In this document: one piece after another, positions 1 to 8,510 of the stretch
Layout: every line of letters begins with the position of its first letter
Numbering within the stretch: the first letter of the stretch is position 1
Source: Achromobacter seleniivolatilans
Lineage (GTDB): Bacteria; Pseudomonadota; Gammaproteobacteria; Burkholderiales; Burkholderiaceae_B
Direction of reading: 5' to 3'
NCBI RefSeq assembly: GCF_030864005.1
Contig: NZ_CP132976.1
Location: 992,001-1,056,000 of the forward strand
DNA: 64,000 bases
Made by a program: the position numbers and the translations under genes
Notes under the pieces: model-generated
Databases searched by the model: none
What the model saw: only the letters and a program-made list of their open reading frames with translations
Told to the model about the DNA's origin: nothing

Positions 1-729
1 GACTTCTATCAAAGTTGCCTGCGCGTCTTGGCCGAATTGGACGAGGCCGAGTCGCGGGCGGCCTCGCGCCGCACAGAGGTGTCGGGAACGCTGCGCATCA
101 GCCTGCCGGTGACGTTCGGCAGGCAATGGGTCATGCCCGTGCTGTGCGGCTTGGCCCGGCAGCATCCGAAGCTTGCGCTGGACGTGGCGTTTTCGGACCG
201 CGCTGTCGATCTGCTTGAAGAGAACATCGATCTGGCGGTACGTCTGGGAGACCCGGGCGACAGCGCTTCGCTTTCAGCGCGCCGTCTGGGATTTCAACGA
301 CTGGTCGTCTGCGGCTCGCCAGCCTACTTCGTAGAGCATGGCCGTCCAACATCCATTGACGATCTTGCACACCACGACTGCATCACCTTTGCGCATGGCG
401 GCTACCTGTTTCCGTGGAAGCTGCTGGATAGCGAGGGCCGCAGCGTAGACGTCAAGATCAAAGGACGCCACACCATCAGCGATGGGGAAGCGTTGCGCGC
501 CGTCGTGCTCGACGGTTTGGGCATTGGGCAGTTCCCGACGTGGCTGGTCGCGGATGCGTTAAGGTGCGGTACGCTCCAAACGGTTTTGGCGCCGCAAGGC
601 GTTCAAGGTTCACCGATTCACGCGCTGTGGCCCGCCACGCGTGATCTGGCGCCCAAGATCAGGGCGACGGTTGACGAGCTCTTGCGGGCGTTTACACCCG
701 TGGCGCCCTGGGATAAGGGCTTGGGCTGA
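1..729 (+). CDS. LysR-family transcriptional regulator, 5' truncated by the window edge
   Basis: The reading frame is open from the first base (Asp-Phe-Tyr-Gln) and ends at a TGA at 727-729, giving 242 residues. The visible part is the end of the linker helix (LAELDEAES) followed by the periplasmic-binding-like effector domain, with the usual SGTLRISLP first strand and the NIDLAVRLG strand. The HTH lies upstream of the window. Length and the WPATRDLAPKIRATVDELL ending are typical of the CrgA/DmlR-like LysR group. Its target cannot be read here because its divergent neighbour is outside the window. No terminator is obvious in the 98 bases after the stop. Confidence 0.9.
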   Translation, partial: DFYQSCLRVLAELDEAESRAASRRTEVSGTLRISLPVTFGRQWVMPVLCGLARQHPKLALDVAFSDRAVDLLEENIDLAVRLGDPGDSASLSARRLGFQRLVVCGSPAYFVEHGRPTSIDDLAHHDCITFAHGGYLFPWKLLDSEGRSVDVKIKGRHTISDGEALRAVVLDGLGIGQFPTWLVADALRCGTLQTVLAPQGVQGSPIHALWPATRDLAPKIRATVDELLRAFTPVAPWDKGLG

Positions 730-827
730 TGAGCGATCCCTAAGGTTCGTAGACTTTGGTCTGCGAAACCTGACGCTTTGCGTGATCCATCACAAGTTCA
801 TGGATTTCGCAGGCAGCAACGTGAAGC

Positions 828-1718
828 TTACGCATCAAACAGCGCCCGTTCACTCTCAAACACCTGCACCAAATACTCAACAACTGCACGTATGGGCAGA
901 TCCTTGCGATCCTGCCTGCGCGTCAACAACACAATCTCCCGCGGAGGCGGGGGAGCTTGTTCCAGTTCGCACCGTACAAGCCCTGGCGTTGTCCTTCCGA
1001 CGTAATGCGGAAGCAGCGCAATGCCCACGCCAGTTCGGACTGCGGTGGCTTGGGCCACGTGATTGTTCGCCCGGAAGGTCATACGCGCTTTCGGAAATTG
1101 ACGTGACAGCCAAGCCGCTTCCGGCAGATACGCATTTGCTTCGTCGAACCCGACAAAAACGGGTTCCGCGCCACCCTCGATCCGTTTACAAAGCGCAGGC
1201 ACGCCATAAAAGCCAAATGCCATGTGTCCCAGCGGTTTCGCGATGAAATCGCCATCTTGGGGGCGGCTGAGGCGGATTGCGATATCGGTGACGTGCCGCT
1301 CCAGGCTCACCGAACGCAGATCCATGGCGAGATCGATGTCTATGCCTGGATGCTGCAAAGGCAGTTTGGCAAGCCTGTCCACCAGAAACCCTTGAGATAG
1401 CGCGGGCGGCGCGTTGACGCGAACCAGGCCGCGTGGCGCGCCATCTGCGCTGCCTCTGCCCAACGTGTGGACAGCGGCTTCCATGTCGCTGGCGGCTGCC
1501 ATCGCTTGTGTTCCTGCCGGGGTCAATACATACCCCTCTGGCCGGCGTTCGACCAGTTTTTCACCCAGGGTGGCTTCCAGGGATTGGAGGCGGCGCGAGA
1601 TCGTCGAGTGGTTGGTGGCTAGCGCCCTTGCGGCGGCCGAGAGGCTGCCGTAGCGCGCCAGCGCAAGGAATACGCGGATGTCTTGCCAGTCGGGCTCTGT
1701 GCGTTTTTTCTCAGCCAT
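828..1718 (-). CDS. LysR-family transcriptional regulator
   Basis: A 296-residue complete LysR protein. Residues 12-70 are the winged HTH (DIRVFLALARYGSLSAAARA, then ATNHSTISRRLQSLE), and the rest is the effector-binding domain starting near GLVRVNAPPALS. It is divergent from the SDR gene at 1800 with only 81 bases between the starts. That is the standard arrangement in which the LysR protein controls the divergent operon (SDR plus tautomerase) and itself. The start at 1718 gives a normal-length N-terminus. The effector is unknown. Confidence 0.93.
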   Translation of the reverse strand: MAEKKRTEPDWQDIRVFLALARYGSLSAAARALATNHSTISRRLQSLEATLGEKLVERRPEGYVLTPAGTQAMAAASDMEAAVHTLGRGSADGAPRGLVRVNAPPALSQGFLVDRLAKLPLQHPGIDIDLAMDLRSVSLERHVTDIAIRLSRPQDGDFIAKPLGHMAFGFYGVPALCKRIEGGAEPVFVGFDEANAYLPEAAWLSRQFPKARMTFRANNHVAQATAVRTGVGIALLPHYVGRTTPGLVRCELEQAPPPPREIVLLTRRQDRKDLPIRAVVEYLVQVFESERALFDA

Positions 1719-1799
1719 TGCGCAAGAATAGCGGATTTTCGATCAGGCCAGATGCGCCTAATGTTCAGGGCATACCAATCAACCGTGAAGGAAATCATC

Positions 1800-2510
1800 A
1801 TGAGCACTGAACAAAAAGTCGCTATCGTCACCGGCGCATCGCAGGGGCTGGGCGAGGGGATTGCCAAGGCGTTTCTCCGCCGTGGTTACCGGGTCGTCGG
1901 TACGTCCCGGTCGATCAAGCCGTCGGACAATCCCAATTATCTGACTATCGCTGGCGATATCGGCGATCCGGCGACGGGAAGGAATGTGGTGGAGCAGGCG
2001 CTGGCGCGTTTCGGGCGGGTGGATACGCTTGTCAATAACGCGGGTATTTTCATCGCCAGTGAGTTCACGAAATATACCGGGCAGCAGTATCAGGACATGC
2101 TGTCGACGAACTTGAATGGGTTCTTCTATACGACGCAGCATGCGGTAGAGGCAATGCTGAAGCAGGGTAGCGGCCATATCGTGCAAATCACCACGACGCT
2201 GGTCGATCAGGCCAACTCCAAGGTTCCTTCCGTTCTGGCGTCGCTGACCAAGGGCGGTTTGGCTGCCGCAACCCGCAGCCTTGCGATTGAGTACGCATCC
2301 CGCAACATCCGCGTGAACGCGGTGTCGCCGGGTATTATCAAAACGCCTATGCACGCCCCTGAAACCCATGCCGCGCTGGCGGCATTGCATCCGATGAAGC
2401 GCATGGGCGATATCGCTGACGTCACGCAGGCAGTACTGTATTTGGAAGACGCCGGTTTCGTGACGGGCGAAATTCTGCATGTGGATGGCGGGCAGGTGGC
2501 GGGCGCCTGA
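1800..2510 (+). CDS. SDR-family protein lacking the canonical catalytic tyrosine
   Basis: A 236-residue short-chain dehydrogenase/reductase fold protein. The N-terminus carries the TGASQGLGEG nucleotide-binding glycine motif (residues 11-20) and LVNNAG is present. The C-terminal VTGEILHVDGGQ motif is normal. The start was placed at the ATG at 1800 because GAAGGAAA lies just upstream and the first strand begins at KVAIVTG. The usual YxxxK active site is altered: the segment reads SVLASLTKGGL, so the position four residues before the lysine is alanine. The gene is divergent from a LysR regulator and followed after 49 bases by a tautomerase. The substrate is unknown, and with the tyrosine absent ordinary dehydrogenase chemistry is doubtful. 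Confidence 0.9.
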   Translation: MSTEQKVAIVTGASQGLGEGIAKAFLRRGYRVVGTSRSIKPSDNPNYLTIAGDIGDPATGRNVVEQALARFGRVDTLVNNAGIFIASEFTKYTGQQYQDMLSTNLNGFFYTTQHAVEAMLKQGSGHIVQITTTLVDQANSKVPSVLASLTKGGLAAATRSLAIEYASRNIRVNAVSPGIIKTPMHAPETHAALAALHPMKRMGDIADVTQAVLYLEDAGFVTGEILHVDGGQVAGA

Positions 2511-2559
2511 GCGTCTAGAACGCATTTCCTGCAACAGCACTGTTAACTGGAGAAAAAAG

Positions 2560-2799
2560 ATGCCCTACGTAAATATCAAAGTTACCCGCGAAGGAACCGC
2601 ACCCGGCGCGACGGCGACGACGCCTGAGCAAAAGCGGGCGCTCATCAAGGGCGTCAGCGATCTACTGTTTGAGGTGTTGGGCAAGCCGCAAGCATCAACC
2701 TTCGTTGTGATTGACGAGGTCGAGATGGAGAATTGGGGTGTGGGCGGCGTGGCGGTGCCTGAATATAGGGCGCAGGCCGCCAAGACAAAGAAAGAGTAG
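2560..2799 (+). CDS. 4-oxalocrotonate tautomerase-family enzyme
   Basis: A 79-residue protein beginning Met-Pro-Tyr-Val. Removal of Met would expose the N-terminal proline that acts as general base in this superfamily. GAGAAAAAAG ahead of the ATG serves as ribosome binding site and supports this start. The helix LIKGVSDLLFEVLGKP and the FVVIDEVEMENWGVGG strand-turn match the 4-OT fold, and the length fits a single-domain member forming small oligomers. It probably forms one transcript with the SDR gene and acts on the same aromatic or dienol compound. The true substrate cannot be deduced. Confidence 0.9.
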   Translation: MPYVNIKVTREGTAPGATATTPEQKRALIKGVSDLLFEVLGKPQASTFVVIDEVEMENWGVGGVAVPEYRAQAAKTKKE

Positions 2800-2832
2800 G
2801 CTGCCCGCTTCAAAAGCGTAAACCTGCATGAA

Positions 2833-2866
2833 AAAACGAAAAGGCGCCGAGGCGCCTTTTCGTTTT
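2833..2866. terminator. Bidirectional intrinsic terminator
   Basis: Perfect 16-bp inverted repeat (AAAACGAAAAGGCGCC and its complement) around a 2-base loop, with A-rich and T-rich flanks. It serves the tautomerase transcript from the left and the flavoprotein gene ending at 2911 from the right. Confidence 0.9.
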
Positions 2867-2910
2867 GAAGCGATTTTCGCAATCGAATGCGAAATTTCTG
2901 ACTAGCGGCC

Positions 2911-4524
2911 TTATCCCTGACGGCTCATGATGCTCAACGCCACCGCCTCGGCAATCTTGATTCCATCCACACCCGCCGACAGAATCCCGCCCGCGTAACC
3001 CGCGCCTTCACCTGCCGGGAACAGGCCTTTGGTGTTGATGCTTTGCAGCGTTTCATTGTCTCGCCTGATGCGAATCGGCGACGACGTGCGCGTTTCCACG
3101 CCAGTCAACACCGCATCGTGCATGCCAAAACCCTTGATGGTTTTGTCAAAGGCAGGCAGCGCTTCGCGAATGGCAGTGATGGCGAACTCCGGCAACGCCG
3201 TCGCCAGATCCGTCAGATGCACGCCGGGCGTGTAAGACGGCAGCACCGACCCAAACTCCGTCGACGCCTTGCCGTCAATGAAATCTCCCACCAGCTGGCC
3301 AGGCGCGCTATAGGTCTCGCCGCCCAGCACAAACGCCTGCGATTCCCACTTGCGTTGAAAATCCACACCGGCCAGCACATGCTCCGGATAGTCCACCTCG
3401 GGCGAAACCCCGACCACAATGCCTGCGTTGGCGTTGCGTTCATTGCGTGAGTATTGGCTCATGCCGTTGGTGACGACGCGGTTGGGTTCGGACGTTGCCG
3501 CTACCACCGTGCCGCCCGGGCACATACAGAAGCTGTACACAGACCGCCCGTTGCTGGCGTGGTGCACAAGCTTGTAGTCCGCCGCGCCCAGAATCGGATG
3601 GCCGGCGCTCGGGCCAAAGCGCGCTTTGTCGATCAGTGACTGAGGGTGTTCGATGCGAAAGCCAATGGAGAACGGCTTGGCTTCCATGAACACGCCTTGC
3701 TCATTCAGCATCTGGAACGTGTCACGCGCACTGTGGCCCACGGCCAGCACAACGTGGTCTGCTTCGATGTGCTCGCCGCTGGCCAGCGTCACACCGGTGA
3801 CCTGGCCGTTTTCGCGTTGCAGCGTTTCCACTTTGCTGGAGAAGCGCACTTCGCCGCCCAGTTTGGTGATGGTGTCGCGCATGACTTCCACCATGCCGAC
3901 CAGGCGGAATGTGCCGATGTGGGGTTTGGCGACATACAGAATTTCTTCCGGCGCGCCGGCCAGCACGAATTCCTTCAGGACCTTTTCGCCGTAGTGCTTG
4001 GGGTCTTTGATCTGGCTGTATAGCTTGCCGTCGGAGAACGTGCCCGCGCCGCCTTCGCCAAACTGCACGTTCGACTCGGGATTCAGCACGCGTTTGCGCC
4101 ACAGGCCCCAGGTGTCTTTGGTGCGTTCACGCACGGCTTTGCCGCGTTCCAGAATGATGGGCTTGAAGCCCATCTGCGCCAGCACGAGTCCGGCAAACAG
4201 GCCACAGGGGCCGGTGCCAATGACGATGGGGCGTTTGCTCAACGTGGCGGGCGCCTGGGCGACGAATTTGTATTCAGTATCGGGCGTAGGCTTTACGTTG
4301 CGATCATCGTGAAAGCGCGCAAGAAGGGCCGCTTCATTTTCGATGTCGATATCCAGCGTGTAGGTCAGCAGGATATTGTGTTTTTTGCGCGCGTCGTAGC
4401 TGCGCAAGAAGATGGTAAAGCCGTTCAGATCGCTGGCCGGAACGCCTAGTTTTTTCAGGATTGCAGCGGGCAATTCCTCGGGCGTGTGGTTCAACGGCAG
4501 CTTGATTTCAGTCAGTCGCAACAT
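2911..4524 (-). CDS. NAD(P)/FAD-dependent oxidoreductase, COG2509-like, function unknown
   Basis: A 537-residue protein. An N-terminal domain of about 95 residues (MLRLTEIKLPL, RSYDARKKHNILLTYTLD) precedes a Rossmann FAD site, PIVIGTGPCGLFAGLVLAQMG, then ERGKAVRERTKDTWGLW and the glycine-rich FGEGGAGTFSDGKLYSQ. The C-terminus has the FAD-closing segment GLFPAGEGAGYAGGI. This order is that of the FAD-dependent dehydrogenases grouped as COG2509, whose physiological reaction is not settled. It is monocistronic, shares the terminator at 2833-2866 with the tautomerase and is not obviously linked to its neighbours. Confidence 0.85.
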   Translation of the reverse strand: MLRLTEIKLPLNHTPEELPAAILKKLGVPASDLNGFTIFLRSYDARKKHNILLTYTLDIDIENEAALLARFHDDRNVKPTPDTEYKFVAQAPATLSKRPIVIGTGPCGLFAGLVLAQMGFKPIILERGKAVRERTKDTWGLWRKRVLNPESNVQFGEGGAGTFSDGKLYSQIKDPKHYGEKVLKEFVLAGAPEEILYVAKPHIGTFRLVGMVEVMRDTITKLGGEVRFSSKVETLQRENGQVTGVTLASGEHIEADHVVLAVGHSARDTFQMLNEQGVFMEAKPFSIGFRIEHPQSLIDKARFGPSAGHPILGAADYKLVHHASNGRSVYSFCMCPGGTVVAATSEPNRVVTNGMSQYSRNERNANAGIVVGVSPEVDYPEHVLAGVDFQRKWESQAFVLGGETYSAPGQLVGDFIDGKASTEFGSVLPSYTPGVHLTDLATALPEFAITAIREALPAFDKTIKGFGMHDAVLTGVETRTSSPIRIRRDNETLQSINTKGLFPAGEGAGYAGGILSAGVDGIKIAEAVALSIMSRQG

Positions 4525-4793
4525 GCTCAGGGTCCAGATGGATGGGCGATCACAACGTCGCCAAAACGCGCATTGTACTGGATGGAAAGGGGGTGCGCAG
4601 CGACGGATTGATGTGTTGGATCAAGCGCTTAGGGGCCTCTGGCGGGGTGGTTGGATGGACGGTTTGCGCAGTTTGGACCGAACTGCTTTAAGCCTTCGCG
4701 CTGGGTGCAAGCGGCACCAAATTTGAGACTGCAATACCCGCTATGATGCGGGCTTATTGTTCATCACCAGTACTTAGTAGAAAGGGACGGGTT

Positions 4794-5210
4794 ATGCGTC
4801 TTATTGGCAACGTGTTGTGGTTTGTATTGGGCGGCCTGTGGATGGGGCTGGGCTGGTGGCTGGCGGGCATCGTGGCCTGTATCACCATCGTCGGTATTCC
4901 CTGGGGCCGTTCTTGTTTTGTAATCGGTAATTTTGCGTTCTGGCCGTTCGGCAAGGAAGCCGTTAGCCGCCGGCATGTGAACGGCTATGGCGATATCGGT
5001 ACCGGGCCGTTGGGGCTGATCGGCAATGTGGTCTGGTTTGTACTGTTTGGCTGGTGGCTGGCAATTGGCCACGTCGCGTCGGCGCTGGTCAACTTCATCA
5101 CTATCATCGGTATCCCGTTTGGCATTCAGCATTTGAAGCTGGCGGTGATTGCGCTGGCGCCTATTGGCCAGACGGTCGTTCCGATAGGACACCGCGCGAC
5201 GCTGCGCTGA
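4794..5210 (+). CDS. YccF domain-containing inner membrane protein
   Basis: A 139-residue, strongly hydrophobic protein made of two copies of the YccF repeat: LIGNVLWFVLGGLWMGLGW then ITIVGIPWG, and LIGNVVWFVLFGWWLAIGH then ITIIGIPFG. Each copy is a membrane hairpin followed by a short amphipathic stretch, so about four membrane segments are expected. The start at 4794 has AAAGGGA upstream. The cellular role of the family is not established. It is preceded by 269 bases without a gene, in which I saw only the promoter region and no structured element. Confidence 0.88.
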   Translation: MRLIGNVLWFVLGGLWMGLGWWLAGIVACITIVGIPWGRSCFVIGNFAFWPFGKEAVSRRHVNGYGDIGTGPLGLIGNVVWFVLFGWWLAIGHVASALVNFITIIGIPFGIQHLKLAVIALAPIGQTVVPIGHRATLR

Positions 5211-5218
5211 TGCCTATG

Positions 5219-5240
5219 GTGGCCGCGCAGGTGCGGCCAC
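5219..5240. terminator. Hairpin between convergent genes
   Basis: GTGGCCGC and GCGGCCAC form an 8-bp GC-rich stem with a 6-base loop between the convergent yccF-like and glycosylase genes. There is no clear T-run, so termination strength is uncertain. Confidence 0.5.
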
Positions 5241-5258
5241 CCATCAACTTGTTTATCT

Positions 5259-6365
5259 TTAGCGCACCAGCTCAAAGCCGTCGCGCGCCACGACACCCCC
5301 ATTCACACACAACTCCACTTCATGGCGCCCCGCATAATGCGTGCGCGTCGTGAAATCCCGGATTTGTTGGCTACGGCTTAGTGTCACGGTCTGGCCGGGT
5401 TCCAGCGTCAATTCCTTCAGTCTGAACGCCTTGAACGACGTCGAGCCGTTTTGCCGCACGTAGCCGATGCGGTACAGAACGATCAGCCGCTTCGATGTGG
5501 CGGCGGATGATCGCAACGAGCAGGTGAGCGTAAGCGTATCGCCCAAGGTGATCCGGGCGGGCGTGACGTTGAACGCTTCCACAGTGATGTTCGTTGCGGC
5601 TTCTGCGCCCAGTATCGCCAACGCCGACGCATTGCCCTGCTTGATCAGCGAGCGCAGCGCGTGGCGGATGATCCATTTGGTGTGCGGATCAGCCACGCCC
5701 CATTGCGCGGCGCGTTCCAGCACCCATGCCGGATTTGCCTTGGTGATGTCGTTCAGATGGTTGGCGACAGACCGGCGCACATAGAGGCTGGGATCGGCGC
5801 GTAATCTGTTCAGGATAGGCGCTGCCAGTTCAGGCGAGGCTTCAATGGCGCTTAACCGGAACGACCAGGGCAGGCGGGGCCGCGTGCCTTCGCTGGCCAG
5901 CCGGCGCACGGCGTCGTTGCTGTCTTCAGACCAGATATTCATGATCTTCAGGGCGCGTTGCGGGTCGTCGCGCAAGAACTCACGGACGCCGAATTCCGAG
6001 GTGCCGAAGGACGTGAAGAACTTCAACGCATCCATGGAACGTTCGAACGCGTGCCGGCCATGCTGGCTGACATAGTCGGGCGCCACGAGCGACATGAAGC
6101 CGTTGCCCAGCTTGGGGGCGGCTTGCATCAACAGAGCAAGGACGCCGTCGTAACCGTCCGGGATGGCGTGCGCGGCGGCGGCGATGGCATCGCTGGCGCG
6201 CCGCACGCGCTGCATCAGGGTCAGGTGCTCCAGACCGGCAAGCGCTTCAGAGAGGAACCTGCCGCTATCAAAGTCAGGGGATATTGATTGAAGTGTGGCC
6301 GACAGTTTGCGAAGCTGCGGGGCTCCCATCGAGTCCTTTAACGGGGCATTGGTTTGGGCAGTCAT
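5259..6365 (-). CDS. AlkC-type DNA alkylation repair glycosylase with C-terminal Ig-like domain
   Basis: A 368-residue protein. The first ~260 residues are all-helical ALK (HEAT-like) repeats, with RRLASEGTRPRLPWS and VRRSVANHLNDITKANP as family landmarks. These proteins excise cationic alkylated bases such as 3-methyladenine and 3-methylcytosine without flipping the base out. Residues ~265-368 are beta-rich (ITLGDTLTLTCSLRS, TSFKAFRLKELTLEPGQTVTLS, YAGRHEVELCVNG), matching the Ig-like domain that separates one group of AlkC enzymes from AlkD. No regulator or partner gene is adjacent. The gene ends convergent with the yccF-like gene. Confidence 0.87.
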   Translation of the reverse strand: MTAQTNAPLKDSMGAPQLRKLSATLQSISPDFDSGRFLSEALAGLEHLTLMQRVRRASDAIAAAAHAIPDGYDGVLALLMQAAPKLGNGFMSLVAPDYVSQHGRHAFERSMDALKFFTSFGTSEFGVREFLRDDPQRALKIMNIWSEDSNDAVRRLASEGTRPRLPWSFRLSAIEASPELAAPILNRLRADPSLYVRRSVANHLNDITKANPAWVLERAAQWGVADPHTKWIIRHALRSLIKQGNASALAILGAEAATNITVEAFNVTPARITLGDTLTLTCSLRSSAATSKRLIVLYRIGYVRQNGSTSFKAFRLKELTLEPGQTVTLSRSQQIRDFTTRTHYAGRHEVELCVNGGVVARDGFELVR

Positions 6366-6455
6366 CGGCGCGGACCTGTGGGATTGTTGATGGTCAAGGA
6401 ACCTGGCAGTGTCGTCGGACGCCGTGTCAGTTCCTGTCAGCAGTCCGTGTCCGTG

Positions 6456-7478
6456 TCAACGCCACCAGGAGACGCCAGCCTGTGGGGCCGTCAGGTCAAC
6501 GCGCTCGCCCATCTGCGGCGTGGTCAGCGCCACCCCTTGGGCGGCCGCCAATGCAGCGATGCGTTCAAACGGTTCTTCCCAGACATGCATTGCCAGGTCG
6601 AAGGTGCCGTTATGAATCGGCAGCAACCAGCGGCCGCGCAAGTCCAGGTGCGCTTGCAGAGTTTCTTCGGGCTGCATGTGTACAAAGGCCCAGCGCTTGT
6701 CGTAGGCGCCGGTCTCCATCAAGGTCAGATCGAACGGGCCGAAGGCGTCGCCGATTTTCTTGAAGCCGTCGAAGTAGCCGGAGTCACCGCTGAAGAACAC
6801 GCGCATGCCGGCGTCTTGGATGACCCAAGATGCCCATAGGCTGCGGTCGCTGTCCGTCAAGCCGCGGCCCGAGAAGTGCTGGGCCGGCGTGGCAGTCAGG
6901 CGCAGGCCTTCAACGGTAGTGGATTGCCACCAGTCCAGTTGTTCGACTTTGGCGGGGTCTACGCCCCACGCGATCAATTGGTCGCCCACGCCCAAGGGCG
7001 CGATGAAACGGCTGGTTTTACCGGCCAGTTGCAACACGGCTGCCCGGTCCAGGTGGTCGTAGTGGTTGTGGGACAGGATGACGCCCGCGATCGGGGGCAG
7101 TTCGTCGATGGTGATGGGCGGCTGGTGAAAGCGCGCGGGGCCGGCCCATTGCACGGGCGAGGCACGTTCGGAAAAAACGGGGTCGGTTATCCAGAAACGT
7201 CCGCGCAACTTCATCAATATGGTGGAATGCCCCAGTCGGTACAGGCTGCGATCCGGAGCAGCTTCAAGTTGGGCAAGATCCAGGGCGCGCACGGGAATTG
7301 GCCTGTCGGGCACGGTGCCGGCGGGTTTGGCGAAAAAGAATGCCCAGGTTAGTTTCAGCCCTTGCCAAAAACCCATGGCGGGGCGGGGCCGAGCGTTGAT
7401 AAAGCGCCCGTCGCGGTGGTGCGGCGATTCGGGATAGCGGGGCAGGGCAGGCTGGAGGCAAGTGGAACGGGCGGTCAC
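6456..7478 (-). CDS. MBL-fold metal-dependent hydrolase
   Basis: A metallo-beta-lactamase-fold hydrolase with the SHNHYDHLD (HxHxDH) zinc motif, a GDSGYF loop and the late histidine in LLPIHNGTFDLAMH. It belongs to the RomA/UlaG/NAPE-PLD-like branch, whose members start with an HHRDGRF-type segment as here. The frame is open to 7571, but that would run through the operators at 7514-7558, so I prefer the GTG at 7478 (340 residues). No good ribosome binding site confirms it, and an ATG at 7376 would lose the conserved HHRDGRF segment. It is divergent from a TetR gene and probably its target. The substrate is unknown. Confidence 0.85.
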   Translation of the reverse strand: MTARSTCLQPALPRYPESPHHRDGRFINARPRPAMGFWQGLKLTWAFFFAKPAGTVPDRPIPVRALDLAQLEAAPDRSLYRLGHSTILMKLRGRFWITDPVFSERASPVQWAGPARFHQPPITIDELPPIAGVILSHNHYDHLDRAAVLQLAGKTSRFIAPLGVGDQLIAWGVDPAKVEQLDWWQSTTVEGLRLTATPAQHFSGRGLTDSDRSLWASWVIQDAGMRVFFSGDSGYFDGFKKIGDAFGPFDLTLMETGAYDKRWAFVHMQPEETLQAHLDLRGRWLLPIHNGTFDLAMHVWEEPFERIAALAAAQGVALTTPQMGERVDLTAPQAGVSWWR

Positions 7479-7513
7479 GGTATGAATTCCGAACGGGGGG
7501 AGGAAGCTAAAAA

Positions 7514-7558
7514 TACACTGCACAGTGTAGTTTTTCGAAAAGTACACTGGCCGGTGTA
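7514..7558. promoter_or_regulatory. Two palindromic operators in the TetR/hydrolase divergent promoter
   Basis: TACACTGCACAGTGTA at 7514-7529 is a perfect 16-bp palindrome. TACACTGGCCGGTGTA at 7543-7558 is the same site with one mismatched pair. The repeat distance is 29 bases and both lie between the divergent starts at 7478 and 7595. They are the obvious binding sites for the TetR protein at 7595. Confidence 0.8.
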
Positions 7559-7594
7559 AAATCGTCAACACCTATTTGAGCCCCTTCTTCTCCT

Positions 7595-8218
7595 ATGTCC
7601 CAACCGCCGCAACGCCTGACTGACCGCAAACGCGAGGCGATCTTGCGCGCAGCCGTGGAGGAATTCCGTACGGCAGGCTATGAAGCTACCAGCATGGACC
7701 GAATCGCGGCAGCGGCGGAGGTTTCCAAGCGCACCGTCTATAACCATTTCCCCAGCAAGGAAGAGTTGTTCGGCCAGATTCTTGAACAACTTTGGGAAAG
7801 CAGCGCGGCCAGCGTCGATATGGCGTACCGGCCGGACCTGCCGCTAGACCAGCAACTGCTGCAACTATTGATGCAGAAGCTGGAATTGCTGGGCGACCCG
7901 AATTTCATCGATCTGGCACGAGTGGCCATGGCCGAGATCATTCATTCCCCTGCTCGCGCGCAACATATCGTCTGCCGCATGGGCGAAAAGGAAAGCGGCG
8001 TAACGGCGTGGGTCCGGGCCGCGACGGCAGATGGCCGTCTTGCCAACGTTGACCCGGACTTTGCAGGCCATCAGTTGCAGGGCTTGGTGAAGAGTTTTGC
8101 GTTCTGGCCGCAGATCACGCTGGGACAAGCACCCCTGACTGAGTCTGAGCGCAAGCGAGTGGCGGAGTCGGCGGTGGTGATGTTCTTAGGGTGTTATGCG
8201 CGGGGCGACTTGCGTTAA
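7595..8218 (+). CDS. TetR/AcrR-family transcriptional regulator
   Basis: A 207-residue repressor-type protein. The N-terminal HTH is complete (REAILRAAVEEFRTAGYEAT, then MDRIAAAAEVSKRTVYNHF), followed by a helical ligand domain with a TetR_C_7/AefR-like pattern (FLGCYARGDLR end). Two TACACT palindromes sit directly upstream and overlap the promoter of the divergent MBL-fold gene, so it most likely represses that gene and itself. The ligand is unknown. It is followed by an independent toxin-antitoxin pair. Confidence 0.92.
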   Translation: MSQPPQRLTDRKREAILRAAVEEFRTAGYEATSMDRIAAAAEVSKRTVYNHFPSKEELFGQILEQLWESSAASVDMAYRPDLPLDQQLLQLLMQKLELLGDPNFIDLARVAMAEIIHSPARAQHIVCRMGEKESGVTAWVRAATADGRLANVDPDFAGHQLQGLVKSFAFWPQITLGQAPLTESERKRVAESAVVMFLGCYARGDLR

Positions 8219-8224
8219 GGCCCT

Positions 8225-8242
8225 CCTTACTTTATGGTAAGG
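8225..8242. promoter_or_regulatory. Candidate autoregulatory operator of the AbrB/VapC pair
   Basis: CCTTAC and GTAAGG form an 18-bp inverted repeat with a 6-base spacer, 23 bases ahead of the antitoxin start and right after the TetR stop codon. AbrB-type antitoxins normally bind such a site in their own promoter. Confidence 0.6.
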
Positions 8243-8264
8243 AAATTAAGTTCAAGGAGTCAGC

Positions 8265-8510
8265 ATGACTTCCGCCACCATCACGTCCAAGGGCCAAGTC
8301 ACCATTCCGGTAGATGTCAGGAACCGTCTCGGGCTCTCTACTGGCGACCGGGTCGAGTTCATTTTGAACGAAGCGTCGGGGCACTACGAGGTTGTGCCTG
8401 CCACGTCTCCCGTCACCGCGCTGAAAGGCATCATCGGAAAGCCGAAGAAAGCGGTGACCATTGACGATATGAATGCCGCCATCGCTGATCAAGGCGGGTC
8501 CGCGCGATGA
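8265..8510 (+). CDS. AbrB/MazE-family antitoxin
   Basis: An 81-residue protein whose first 45 residues are a SpoVT-AbrB swapped-hairpin DNA-binding domain: ITSKGQVTIPVDVRNRLGL then GDRVEFILNE. The rest, with a proline/lysine-containing linker and the helix VTIDDMNAAIADQ, is the likely toxin-binding tail. CAAGGAGT upstream is a good ribosome binding site. Its stop overlaps the start of the PIN toxin by 4 bases (ATGA), the usual coupling of antitoxin to toxin. Confidence 0.92.
   Translation: MTSATITSKGQVTIPVDVRNRLGLSTGDRVEFILNEASGHYEVVPATSPVTALKGIIGKPKKAVTIDDMNAAIADQGGSAR

Noticed and set aside
6456..7571. Use of the upstream start at 7571 for the MBL-fold gene
   Set aside because: Translation would run through both TetR operators and the divergent promoter; the added residues are not conserved-looking.
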